From assembly GCA_028671895.1 (NCBI GenBank), contig JAPMAC010000207.1:6696001-6760000 (forward strand): a stretch of 64,000 bases of DNA, in the 5' to 3' direction. A model generated the notes under the pieces. The model worked only from the letters and a program-made list of their open reading frames with translations. It searched no databases and was not told the origin of the DNA. This document shows positions 24,640 to 36,900 of this stretch, piece after piece. How positions within the stretch are numbered: the stretch's first letter is position 1; every line of letters starts with the position of its first letter. This DNA is from Oenanthe sinensis (taxonomy: Eukaryota; Streptophyta; Magnoliopsida; Apiales; Apiaceae). The position numbers and the translations under genes are program-made.

Positions 24640-25320
24640 GAGAAGGAATGTCATTCCCTATTAGTAATATATCATCAACATATAATACTAGGAATGCCAC
24701 ATGGCTCCCACTAAACTTCTTGTAAACACAAGTTTCATCTTCATTCTGAATAAAGTCAAACTCTTTTTGACTGTTTCATGAAAACAAATGTTCCATCTCC
24801 TCGAGGCCTGCTTTAATCCATAAATGGATCGACGCAACTTACATACATTTCCAGCATCCTTTAGATCAACAAAACCCTTAGGGTGTGTCATGTACACATC
24901 CATATCTTCTTCAAGGCTCTCATTTAAGAAAGCGGTTTTGACATCCATTTGCCAGATTTCATAGTCATAGTAAGCAGCTATAGCAAGCAAAATCCTGATG
25001 GACATGACCATAACAACTGGTGAAAAGGTCTCATCATAGTCAATACCATGAATTTTCTTGAAACCTTTTGCCACCAATCGTGCCTTATAGGTCTGTACAT
25101 TAGCATCCATGTCGGTCTTCTTCTTGAAAACCCACTTGCACCCTATAGGTTTTACCCCTTCAGGTGGATCAACCAAAGTCCATACTTGATTAGTATACAT
25201 GGATTCCATCTCAGATTTAATGACATCCAGCCATCTCTTAGAATCTGGAGTGTTTATAGTATCTAGGTAGGTGAGAGGCTCATTTTCATCCACAAGCATC
25301 ACATCACCATCTTGAGTCAA
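24640..25320 (-). pseudogene. Reverse transcriptase remnant of element D
   Basis: Shows GCKWVFKKKTDMDANVQTYKARLVAKGF, GIDYDETFSPVVMV, QMDVKTAFLNE and YGLKQASRRWN in order. The catalytic YVDDILLI is present on the minus strand at about 24664-24684, but in a different frame from the main segment (25320-24688), so a frameshift lies upstream of it. RT would copy element RNA to cDNA; this copy cannot make an intact enzyme. Confidence 0.9.
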
Positions 25321-25444
25321 GAGAAATCCATATTATCTCTCGGGCTCATGGCGAATCCTACTAAACCTACGAACACATGTGTTTCTTGAGCAGTATTATT
25401 TTTCTTGTACATTCTACTCAGGTTCCTCCACTGGTTCAACGTTA

Positions 25445-25800
25445 TCATGTGGGTCTCAAACTCCATTGAGATCTATTATTCTCCCACTGTCTCTCAGCAG
25501 TTCGAGCAACAAACACTTTGTTCTCGGAAGGATTATAGAAAGAATAACCCTTTGTTTCAGTTGGGTATTCCACAAAATTACATTTGTCTGATTTTGGTCC
25601 TAGCTTGTCAGAGATTAGACGTTTCACAAACGCTTCACATCCCCAAAATTTTATAAATGACATGCTGTGACGTTGCTCAGTCCATATCTCATAAGGAGTC
25701 TTTTGAACCAATTTAGTAGGAACACAGTTAAGTGTATGTGGAGCCATTTCCAGGGTGCAACCCCAGAAACTAATTGGAAGATTCATTGACTCAACATTGA
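25445..25800 (-). pseudogene. Integrase C-terminal remnant of element D
   Basis: The minus-strand frame has LPISFWGCTLEMAPHTLNCVPTK, TPYEIWTEQRHSMSFIKFWGCEAFVKR and CNFVEYPTETKGYSFYNP, the region after the catalytic core of copia integrase. Between 25800 and 26900, protease and integrase core should lie upstream on this strand, but I see no readable frame. Confidence 0.75.
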
Positions 25801-26920
25801 TCGCACCATATCCAACAAGGTGTGATCTCTCCTATCAAAAAAACTTTTCTTTGATATTTTCTACTTCATCTTTATAGTCTTTGAACTTTTCAAATGATTC
25901 GGATTAGTTCTTCAAAAGATGCATATATCCGTATCTACTAAAATAATTAGTAAATTTTATGAAGTTAATAAAATCTACCTTTTGTCATCGTACACATATG
26001 ACTACATACATCACTATGTATAAGTCATACCCATTCAATGATCCCTTCACCATGTCCGGTAAAAGGAGCTTTAGTCATTTTACCAAATAAACCAAGATTC
26101 GCATCCTTTTGTATGATTCATAATCAAACTTATCCATGAATGCATCCTTATGTATTCTGGAAATGCGTTTCTCATTAATATGGCCACAGCGACAGTGCCA
26201 AAGGTAATATTTGATTTGAGTCACTTTAGAACATATAAATTGTTAATTAGATGTGCAACATTATAAGGCTCATCATCAAAATAGAATAAACAACTATTGT
26301 TATAAAATGAAAAAGCCTTTCTTGTCCAAACAAGAAACTGAAATAATGTCTCTGCCAATTGCAAGCACGCTATAACAATTATTAAGTTCTAAATTGTCCT
26401 TATAGGCCAAAAATTAAGTAACGAGTTCCTCGAACCAGAGCAACTATCTTTACTCCAATTCCAACCCGATACCTTAAGCTTGACCCTTATAGATCATCAT
26501 CTTCCGATCTTCCAATTAAGCATGACAGTTTAATTTCCAGTCTCCCAACTTTCCACAGAAGTGATAATCATCTTCTTTATCAACACCTCATTCAGACTTT
26601 AGAGTCTGCTTTAGGGATTGGACTTTGGTTTGACAACGGAACTAGATCAAATCTTCTCTTTGCCTTTCCATTTTCCTTTCCCTTTTGCATTCCCTATGTT
26701 TACCATCAATATAGTAGTAGTTCATGCATTTATCATATTACTTTCAGCAGTTCTCAACATGCTTAGCAACTCAATGGATGTTTTACCAATCTTATTCACT
26801 TTATTGTTCATAACAAAATAAGAATAATATTTGTCCAAAGATTGTAAGATCAAATCTAACTGTCTCCAGACCAATCTAGAAACCCAAAATATCAATGGTA
26901 TTCATTATACCCTATAATCT

Positions 26921-27283
26921 TTAGAACATGTGGTGTAACCGGGTCTCACTCTCCCTACTTGTAAGTGTATAGTGCCCTTTCAAATATATCTTGTGCTCAA
27001 TCGTTTCATAAGCATCTATATGCTTGTATTGCTTCTTAAGCTCAGCACATATATTTGCGAGCATGAGACATGAAACATCAGTCGCAACATCAATTTGCTT
27101 CCAATAAGCACTATGATTTGCACATGTTACATTCTCAACTTTAAGAGCAGGGGAAGAGATTTGACTAATATCGTGGTGCCCGAGGACGATCCTCAAGCTC
27201 CTATGTCAGTCAAGGAAATATATTCTCGTCAACTTGTCCTTCTCAAGAACTGATCGCATAGAGAAGTTGTTTGTGTTTATCAT
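26921..27283 (-). pseudogene. Gag remnant of element D
   Basis: Starts at a minus-strand ATG at 27283, with NFSMRSVLEKDKL and then IYFLD followed by an in-frame TGA, where relatives have Trp (LDWYRNLRIVL). It continues with RIVLGHHD, CLMLANICAELKKQYKHIDAYETIEH, the usual UBN2-like Gag core, and degrades after about 26920. Confidence 0.8.
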
Positions 27284-29461
27284 TTGATATCTACAATATT
27301 AAATTGCATAAAATAAACTAGGTTGCAAATTTAATATTAATTATGTTTAAGTGATTATGGTATATCATCATATATCTCCCACTATTTTTATCAAACTAAT
27401 AGCCCTTACTATTAATTTGGAAAGTATATCCCATAATTCTTTCTAGTGAGCCAAGATCCATATTTCGTCATGTCCTAAGTCAACCACTGGAAGTCCTTAG
27501 AAAATGATTATTTAGGTAGACAACAGTTGTCAATTATATCATATATAATTCTTGGATAGTTTGGTGAACAACGATTGATCTTATCTATCTAATAGACTTT
27601 TAACCAAACTCTATGCTTCTAAGTTCATAATAGTTGAATATAACCGTTTATTTTCACTTATTATGACGACTCAGTTAAGTTAGACCCAATGATACAACGG
27701 CCGAATATAACCGTTTATATTCGTCACATCTCACCACGATAGATAGGAGTCCCCTGTCACTGACAGTCCTTCCCCTTATCGATCTAGGATTCGATGAGTG
27801 TTCATTCATTGGAAAGCATCCTAGTAAAACTTAATATTTTGTTAAGGGGTTTTAGAAAATTTATAACGATCATGATCACATCATAAAGATATCCTCAATT
27901 TTTCCTTGAACCAAATATTTCAAATCGACATCTTAAATTATTCATTTCCCAGGTAGATGGAGGATACCAATGGTCACACTTAAAACCCATCAGCCTTACG
28001 AATACGCATATCCGCTTTTGTCAGAAAATCCCAATTATAGATATCAAAAATCCATATTTAATTCCGTGTTTTAAAAATCCATATTTCATAAACACAAGAA
28101 TCTCATGATCGTTTGTTAATTTTAAAATCTTGAATCGTTACAGATTTTATCTTGTTTAAGCAAACATGGCATGGGTGTCGTATCTAATACATACATGATT
28201 AATCAATATTAAGCATGCATCTCAATTATATCTACGCATACATACCAATACATGCAATCATATACATATATGTAATGTGCGTAAATTAAACGTGTTTGGT
28301 TATGGCCCCATCCTATATGATATTTCCAAGCTAATGGAAATATCAAGGTCAGTCTATGGTGGTTTTAAAAATACTATCTATTACATGTCTTCTTTCTTCA
28401 TTGCTCCATCATCCCCTTTTGGATCGTCTCCTTGCTTGCAAGTCTTCATTGATAATTACATTGAATAATAAAAATAAAACTATTCTAATGAAATTACAAG
28501 AAGAACTCGAGTTACATTCGAGATAATTAAATTACAATGAATAAACGACATGCAAGTCGTATTTAGAAACCAAAACCATAAATCAAAACCACTATCCTAT
28601 GGGTCTTTAGGCCATAACCATCCACCATGCTATCATATAACACATATAATATATCTCATATTATATAATCATATCATATAATCATATATAACAAATTTCG
28701 AAATTTCAGAAAATTAAAAACAGATTTCTGAAGACAATAAATCGCTATTTCGAGGCCATTAACGACGTCAAACGCCTTACAGACCCGTCGGTGATAGCAT
28801 AACTATCAGTTTTGTTCATTGGCCCGATTCCAGTCAGAAAACATATATCGTTTACGAAACTCGGATACGGCAGTCAGATTTCTCCAAATCTGACGGTGTT
28901 TCAGAAATCGTATCATATACAATTCTCAAAACAAAAACAAGCATATATCATATATACATATACAGAGATACATACAATCATCATATGATTATACATTACA
29001 TGAATATCATATATTCATAATATATACATACATATACTCAAAATTTTAGAAAATCAAATAATTTTCAGAAAATCATAAATCACCGTTTTGGAGGCTGTAA
29101 CGACATCTAATGGCTTACAGACGCAGAGCTGACTATGTCAGTATTTCTCAGTGACCCGATTCCAGTCAGAAAACACATATCGTTTGTGAAAATCAGACAA
29201 CGGACACAGATTTCAGAAAATCAACGGCAGCCGTTTCAGAATTCGTATCGAATACAATTCTCATAATAAGAACAAACATGTATCATATACATACATCAAC
29301 ACACATAATCATCACATGATTATATATCATAAAATATCATATATTCATAATATATATAAACATATACATATTGTATCAATATAAAATCATGATAGATCGC
29401 ATACATGCTTATATATCAAAAACTGTTAAGCACGTAACGAAATTAAAATGTTTCGCAAGTA
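27284..29461 (-). other. Long non-coding leader of element D
   Basis: About 2.2 kb between the primer binding site and the Gag start, AT-rich, with no coding frame. It contains a 332-bp imperfect tandem duplication (about 28700-29031 and 29032-29370), aligned by CGATTCCAGTCAGAAAACA at 28825 and 29157. Long leaders occur in some plant copia lineages and may carry packaging signals. Confidence 0.6.
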
Positions 29462-29473
29462 GCTCTGATACCA
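29462..29473 (-). other. Primer binding site of element D (tRNA-iMet)
   Basis: The minus strand reads TGGTATCAGAGC one base after the 5' LTR end. Confidence 0.92.
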
Positions 29474-29474
29474 T

Positions 29475-31016
29475 TGAAGGGTTTCGTGACACAAACGCAG
29501 CGGAATAAACGCGAAAAATAAATCAAAATAGCGAAACCTTCCGCAGGATCCATGCGAAAACAAAAGATTTAATTCGGAGATAAAGAATAAATACCTTTAG
29601 AAGTTTTAACAGTTCATTAATGGAAGATTAATGGAGGTCCAAAGCTTGTTTAATCACCACGTATCCCGCTCTCGCGATTTACGCTCTACGGTATCCACAC
29701 GAACATTTTTCATGAAGGATTGATGTGTACTAGCACCCGAAAACTTCTTCTCTCTCTATCTTCCTCCTCTCTCATAGCGGCTAGGGTTTTGTAAAATCTC
29801 TATCTTATTAAATCAGCCCATAAAGAGATTATATAGAGAGAGGAATAAGTTTTCTAATTATAATCCAATTATAATTAATACTAATCCAAAATTCTAAATT
29901 ATTTAATTAAGTCTCACTTAATTAATTAATTATTAATTTTGGAATTAGTTTAAGTAATTCATTTATTCTATTTATATAATTAATTAAGTCATACTTAATT
30001 AATATCATAAATAAAATAAATTACTTATTTAATTTAAATTCATAATTTAAATTATTTCTCCTTCAAGCGTTCTTTGTGTGTGACCCTGTAGGTTATTATT
30101 ACGTTGACAACAATTTTAATATCTAATTAAAATTGTAAACAATGAGCGGCATCTAGTAATACATCATTGCTACCCAAGTAATAATAATAAATCGGTGATT
30201 CGATTAAGCCTTTCGTGAATAATGTTCCATGTAATATAATCCCTTTAATCTTGATATTATAGATTAAACTCAAGGCATGTCTCGTGTCATCCTCTTCATA
30301 ATTTAATCTTTATTTTCTTGATCGATGAGTAGACTATTAAAATCAAATCAACATTTGAGCACGGCCGTGCATTTCATAGTCTCACTCAAACAAGAGGCCA
30401 ATAATATCACTCCTAAAATTAGGAGGATTAAATCCCATCTAGATCATTCATATTTCTCATACGATTCATAATATACCCAATGTCCACTTTTATCATCACC
30501 CGGTCAAAGGTAACTTTTAATGTAATCAAAGTATATTAATTCTCGTATAGAAATATAATGATTTCAGGTCTAAGGATCATTACACCATTATCACAGTGAG
30601 AATTACTTATGACACTTACTTAACATGTAGAATCTCACAGCGGGTCATTCCAGTGCCATGCATTGAGACATGCACTTATGTTCTTGACTTTAATATCCCC
30701 ATACCTATGACCAATGAGATGTGGTCATCTGTCAAGAAACATACTAGTCTTTGTGCATTATTATTGTCCTTAAATAATAATACTAGACTAGGGAATTTTA
30801 GGAATAAGATACTATTCATATAATCTCATTTTTAAGTCACATACTTAAAGATATATAATACGTATCAAAATTCCAAGGACATTTATTATGCTTTCAATTT
30901 ATTACGCAGTAAATAAAACATAATAAATAAATAATAATCAATAAAATATATTCCTTAATAATAAATATTTTCCTTAAAATATAAAAAGTATTGTCTCTAG
31001 AGCACAATTACTAACA
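29475..31016 (-). repeat. 5' LTR of element D (1542 bp)
   Basis: Twin of 22255-23796 with two differences found by eye over the whole length. On the minus strand it starts TGTTAG at 31016 and ends TTCA at 29475, next to the primer binding site. Confidence 0.95.
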
Positions 31017-31021
31017 CTTAC

Positions 31022-31430
31022 TCTCTACACTCTCATTCCCTTGTAGAGGTGCCAAATATGACTTGGTGGAAATTGGAAAAATAACTACGTTTGATTTTGA
31101 AAGACTCTAAAATATATATGGGTGAAATCAATACAGATAATTATTCATTCATCTTCAGGATTCAACACGAACAGACGGGAAGCTCCATTAAAGCCATACA
31201 TTAAAGATACCCAACTGTATTCTTATTGTAATATTGTTTGAACCAATTATAGCCAATCTCTTGATTAAAAAGTGTAGCACCTAAGAGATTTATTAATATA
31301 TTTATTTCCCCAAATCATTGTGTTTCAATTACTATCATTTCTATATCTCATGAACACACACACTTAATCTGCACTTAAACGAAAATCTACCAACATCATA
31401 TTCAACCCCCCTTTATGATGATTTAGGACA
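31022..31430 (+). repeat. 5' LTR of element C, right segment (409 bp)
   Basis: Continues the LTR interrupted at 22254. Near its end it has TTCAACCCCCCTTTATGATG and ends ATTTAGGACA, four bases before the primer binding site. Confidence 0.8.
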
Positions 31431-31434
31431 AAAT

Positions 31435-31446
31435 TGGTATCAGAGC
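31435..31446 (+). other. Primer binding site of element C (tRNA-iMet)
   Basis: TGGTATCAGAGC, four bases after the LTR end. Confidence 0.9.
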
Positions 31447-31715
31447 TTGTTGATTGAAGTTACAAATCAAGATCCAAAAATATTTTTTTGAAAAAGTGTA
31501 TTTTTAAATCTAGAAAAATTTATGTTGATTTTTTTTTATTTTTAAAGAAAATTTAATTGCAAATTTTTTAAAGATTTTAAATCCACTAATTTTTAAAAGG
31601 CTATCAATCGTCAGGAATTCGAATTAAAATTTTATTTCTCAAAACTTAATTTTTATTTGAATTGATTTTAATTTAAAAAAAAATTATTTCTTGAGATTTA
31701 AAATTCTTTGTAACC

Positions 31716-33840
31716 ATGAGTACTCAAAAACTTAGTAGCATCAAAATCTCAGCCTTTAACAAAAATTAATACATTTTATGGAAGAAGGAGATGCCACTTT
31801 TATCAAATCAGCTAATTCTCAATACATGGGGACTTTGAAAAATGGACCCTATGTTTCTCAGAAGCTTACACCAGAAACAGTCTCAGATGACGGTGAACAG
31901 ATTCCTCAAAGATTTACCCCAAAGGAACCTTCAGAGTACATTGACTCTGACAAAAAAAGATTAGCATGGGATAGTCATCTTCAATGTATCCTAAAGGATT
32001 CACTGGACACTACAATGCTTAATCAAGTGATAAATTGCACTAGTGCCGAACAAATATGGGATACGATTGATCTACTAATGGAAGGTACTGCAGAAGTGAA
32101 TGAGAACAGACTGGATATTCTTACATCCCAGTACAAAGCTTTCAAATCTCTGCCTGGAGAAAGTATCACTCAAGTCTTTGAGAGATACAATAAATTTTTT
32201 AATGACTTGTCACTGCATGGAAAGGCCTACTCCCGTAGGGAGATTAATAAGAAATTTATGTTGACACTGCCAGCGCATCTTGAACACAAAATCTCTGCTA
32301 TTAGATAAAGAAGTGACATAAATGACATTTCTATCAAAATTCTATATGGAAAGATCAAGACTCATGAAATGGAGCAAGAGCAAAGACATATCATTTATGG
32401 TTCAGGAATAGTGGACAATAAGAATACAGCTTTGATAAAGACTACAACACTTATAGCTAGAGATTTTGTTGTCAAAGAGACAAACATAGAAAAGCCTGTA
32501 ATTGAGAAAGAAGAAATTCTGGAAGTTGAATCTACAGAAAATGCTCAACCAGGTGATGAAAATGACTTCTACTCAATAGAAGAACTTGAACAGTTAGAAA
32601 ACAAGACAATGGCCTATATGGTAGGAAAGTTCAAGAACCTCAAGTTTATAAGGAACCCTAAGAACAAATTCAAGAGTAACGCCAGTTATAGTGGTTCCAG
32701 CTTCAGAAACAACAACCGTGGTGGTTCTTCTTCAGGATCTTTCACCAAATGAGGTTATAAGACTAGAATGGTAAACCACAGCAAGTTTAAGTGTTACAAC
32801 TGCAATGAACCCGGATATTTTGCTACAAAATGTTGGAAGCTTAAGCAAGGAAAAGAAAGAAAGGAGTCGTATGATAAATTAAAATAGAAGTATGAAGCAC
32901 TGGTAAAGAAGCATCATGGCAGAGCTTACATAGCCGAGGAAAAGAGCTGGGATGATTCAGATAACGATGAAGAAGAGACATATGGAAATGTTGCTCTAAT
33001 GGAAGAGTCTTCAGAGGCATCACCTCAGTCATCGAAGGTATCATTTCTTTCCATAGTTGAAATGTCTAATTCTGATTACAAGAAAACTGTAGATGATCTT
33101 AGTGTAGAAATGTTTAATATACACACAAGCATGCTAGCATCGGAAGAAGACAATGTTAAACTAGTTCTAAGAAATAAAATGCTAGAGGTTAGAAATGAAG
33201 AACTAGAACTTGCATGTGTTAATTTAGAAGATCTTAGACCTAAGGTAGAATATCTATGAAATAGAGACAAATGCAACCAAGAAGTAGAAACTTCACTTAG
33301 GAATAAAATTTCTGAGTTAGAGTTAAAACTTCAGGCTTATAAGAAATCTGTTAATCTTGTTAAGGAGACAATAGATAAACAGGTCATAGATCAAAAAACT
33401 GGAATCAGATTTGACTATGATAAAAAGGCAGGAAAGAGACATGAAGAATCAATTGCTGAGGAAAGTCCTGTGAAGCAAGACATTCCACATGTGTTAAAAA
33501 ATGTCCCTAAGCCCCTAAATAAGAAGTTTGTCATCGAACCCATAGATGAATAACAGATCACTATGAAAGAAGAAATCATTGATGAGGATAAAAAGAAAGA
33601 GGAAGAAGATAATGAGAAGGTGCCTAAGAAATCTGTAAAAATTGCAGAACCTAAGGGACAGATTAAAAATGATTTAGGAAAAAAGAATGAAAAGAAGAAA
33701 GCTAACAAAAATAGCAAGATAGGTGTTAATAAGAAAAATGATTATGCCTATTCTCCCAAGGCTATTAGGAAAGTTTGTAACAATTGTAATTCTATTGGTC
33801 ATCTTACGCATGCATGAAAAAAGATAAAAGTAGTGAAAAT
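31716..33840 (+). pseudogene. Gag of element C, broken
   Basis: Begins MSTQKLSSIKISAFNKN at 31716, closely like B, then meets a TAA. Gag homology continues in another frame (31778-32308: QIWDTIDLLMEGTAEV, VFERYNKFFNDL, FMLTLPAHLEHKISAIR) to a TAA at 32306, and again at 32369-32752. The first zinc knuckle (about 32792-32833) reads CYNCNEPGYFATKC, so the zinc-binding histidine is Tyr. A coiled-coil-like region (32999-33259) and a K/E-rich basic region follow. A second knuckle (CNNCNSIGHLTH) is cut by a stop near 33815. Confidence 0.85.
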
Positions 33841-33900
33841 AGAAACTTCTAATATGTCTGTCATGTCTGCCATGTCTATATCTCATCAACCAAAATAATA

Positions 33901-36900
33901 GGATCCAAATATAGAGTTGGTAGAGCATTAACTATGATTCCAAAAAGGAATAGTTGACATTATATGACGGCGTCAAATACATAACATGATCGATTATATG
34001 AAACTTGAAACATTTAAAATAATTGAATTTTGAAGACCTAGTTTCAATTTGTTTTTTGTATTATTATAAAAATTCATTGAATTTACGTAAGAAAATGGAA
34101 TTTTCAAAATAGAACTCTACATAGTGTATATATTAATTTATTAAATTAAAATATACAGACGGGAGTTGAGTTATAAAAGGATTGAATTTCAAATTTAGTA
34201 CCATGCATAATATATAACTAACTTATATATTTATTATAAAAATATATATTTTAAATATTAAAAAGTTCTTTAGGTACAAAGTTGATCGCCTAATAAAGTA
34301 GACTATAGGAATATTAAGATATAAAACTTGATTAAAAGATAATTTTCGATACGATAATTTTAATTCAAATTTAAAAATTATAATCAAAATAGTAGATATA
34401 ATCAAGATATATATTATTTCTAATAACATATAGGATATAACATCTATTCTAAAACATCACATTAAATAGCTTTTGTCAATGGCTTGGTGCTGCAATGACT
34501 ACAAAGTAAACAGACACTCTATATGGTGGTTGGCTAAACGTCACACATTTATGTATAGTGTTGCCATATTGGTCTTCTTTTCTCACGACAGCCACTTAAT
34601 TCTTGATTTAATGATCTTATTGTAAGTTTGTGAACCGGAAGATGAATGAAAAAAGTATTAGACATGATACATCTAGCTGCAAACATTCAATATCACATTC
34701 AGATAGTTGTTGTCAAGGAGGAAATGTATATATTGGAGGCAATTTTCTTTATTTCTTGACCTGTGTCAAGTGCATCTTCAGAGTCATATCATGAAATATG
34801 TTTTTCAATTGTGGTTTCTGTTATTTACTATTGTGTGTATGTGCACCTCCATTGTGGTTTGATCGATTACACACAACCCACTATTTTAAATTTTGGACTG
34901 ATAGCGTGTTTTATAGTTATATAATCGAATAGAAGGAGAATAGTGCGGTGGGCGTCCTTAGGAGGGCTTTGAAGCGTAACAACATAAGAATTTTCCAGGT
35001 GGTCACATGAACTTTCCTCTTCTATTGTTTTCTTTTCATCCCGTAAATTTTACCACACAAATCTTCCTAATTTAGTAATGTGTCATGGTTACTGCTAAAT
35101 TTAAAGGTTATGTCATGCTTAAATTAAAATTTTAGACGTACACTCAATATTTGGATAGTCTACATGATTGCGCTATAGGAGTCACTCCTACATTTCATGC
35201 TTTCAATCATGGTGCAAAAGACAAAATAATGACTAATTTTCAGTGATGTTTTTGGTTCCCTAATTAGTGTGTTCAATCAGTACCTGGTAACGTCTCATAC
35301 AACACTCTCTCGCTTCAAAATTAGGTCTAAAAATTATTCAGAAGTTTTTGTCTAACCATAATAGTAAAATATGCAGAGGGCCCTTCCAAGAAGAGATCGA
35401 GACGTGTTAAAGTGGTTGCAAGTGAACAAGTTTTGGAACAACGAAGAATGTCAAAGCATGTCAAAGCAAAGAGTTAATGCTTCACGAACAAAAAGTGAGT
35501 ACCTCGAAAAGTTATGTATTGTATACTAACCTTGTCACGGGAGGTCATGTCCTAAATGGACGCTTGCATCGTAAATGTTGCTGGTGATGTTCACATGCTT
35601 GTCTACGCCTCTCATATTTTATTGCTATCATATATAAGTCTTGGAAGGTTGCAATTCATGTTAATGTACTCATGCCTCTATGCACATATTAAAATGCAAG
35701 TAACAAACCCCGTTAATCGCGGTCAAGAATTCGCTTAACACCTCGGTATGAAGCGTGCACTCTCGTATTAAAAAAAAAACCTAAAAACATTCATTAGTTG
35801 CTTAAAAATTGGTACATCATATTCGCATCTTGTGTTATGTTAGAGTTTATATACCTTTTCCTGAAGTGATCATTAATTTTTTACTGTGTTGTCGTGTTTT
35901 CTTGTAGTAGCTTAGACTAGAAATAACCGTGTGATTGACAAATTTATTACACAATTTTATGAATTTAAGTTAATTGTTACAATTTTTTATATACACTTCT
36001 ACATTAGCTTTGCTACAGATTAACTAAGAAAGGTATGTAACTGTATATTTACTAAGAAAGGTCCATTACCTGTTGCCTTCTACTTGACTGGTACATTTTG
36101 ATTACATGATAAAGAACACTTAAATGTCCATACCTAACAAATGTTTTACAACACGCTATCGCAATACCAAACTAAGACGCCATTTTTTCCGGTCTTACAA
36201 AAGGCCCGTGTTTGCCTAACAATAGATCCTCAATGCATAATATCAATGTCAATCTTGATCGCATAATTAAACTTCCCCGGACGTCTATCGACCTGTGCGA
36301 AATTTTTTGTTAGATTGTGGCAAGAGGGCATTTGTACGTGATGCGGGCAATTTTAAAAATTGTTGATAGTACTAGCCTACTATGACAGTCGACCATAGCC
36401 TCTCTGTTCAATTTTAGGGTGTACAACTTTTAACAATTCACAATTTGACATCATCGCACGTTGTTGGGGTATGTACGATAAACTATAGTTAAAGCGTTGA
36501 AATATGATAAATTTTATAATATTTAGTTATGATTGATGGAAAAATAAGATTTGAAATTTTTATTCATCAAATTTAGTGTAATATATATTCGATTGTTGGG
36601 TGATTAAAAGTTAAAAATATGCTTAAATTTATGATTTTATATTAAAATACAAGTGGGGGTGTAAATTGTATATCATTATTATATTTATACAAAATTTGAA
36701 ATTTTTTTCTTATTTAAAGTTTTAAAATATTTAATAATTTTATAATATAGATTTTAAATTTCAATATATACACTTCATATCATAGTTTTATGATTTATAT
36801 AGATCATGTAACTGACATCAATTTTTAATAATAGTGCTTCATTTGATTCACGGAGAGAATGAAGTATGGGTTGAATTACGAAAAAGAATATAAGAGATAA

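Larger units (their letters stand above)
22255..31016 (-). mobile_element. Copia element D, complete ends, decayed interior (8762 bp)
   Basis: Two 1542-bp LTRs (22255-23796 and 29475-31016) flank an interior on the minus strand. The flanks CTTAC (22250-22254 and 31017-31021) are a perfect 5-bp target duplication. I find two base differences between the LTRs: CCCT/CCTT near 22319, and TAATATATAA/TAATAAATAA near 23705. The primer binding site is at 29462-29473 and the PPT at about 23797-23811 (minus strand GTGCAAGTGGGAGAT). Gag, integrase, RT and RNase H are recognisable, but all are broken. Confidence 0.95.
21339..33900 (+). mobile_element. Copia element C, 5' part (LTR split by element D, gag)
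   Basis: The 5' LTR starts TGTAAAGAATAATG at 21339. It is interrupted at 22254 by element D, resumes after D's target duplication at 31022 and ends ATTTAGGACA at 31430. The primer binding site (31435-31446) and gag follow. No protease, pol or 3' LTR is present; recognisable Gag ends near 33840 and similarity fades by about 33900. The left part of the LTR is closely similar to the element G LTR on the minus strand at 61921. Confidence 0.8.

Noticed and set aside
29462..29473. Possible tRNA gene from the match to initiator Met tRNA (also at 18226, 31435, 52397)
   Set aside because: Only the 12-base primer binding site is present, with no cloverleaf around it.
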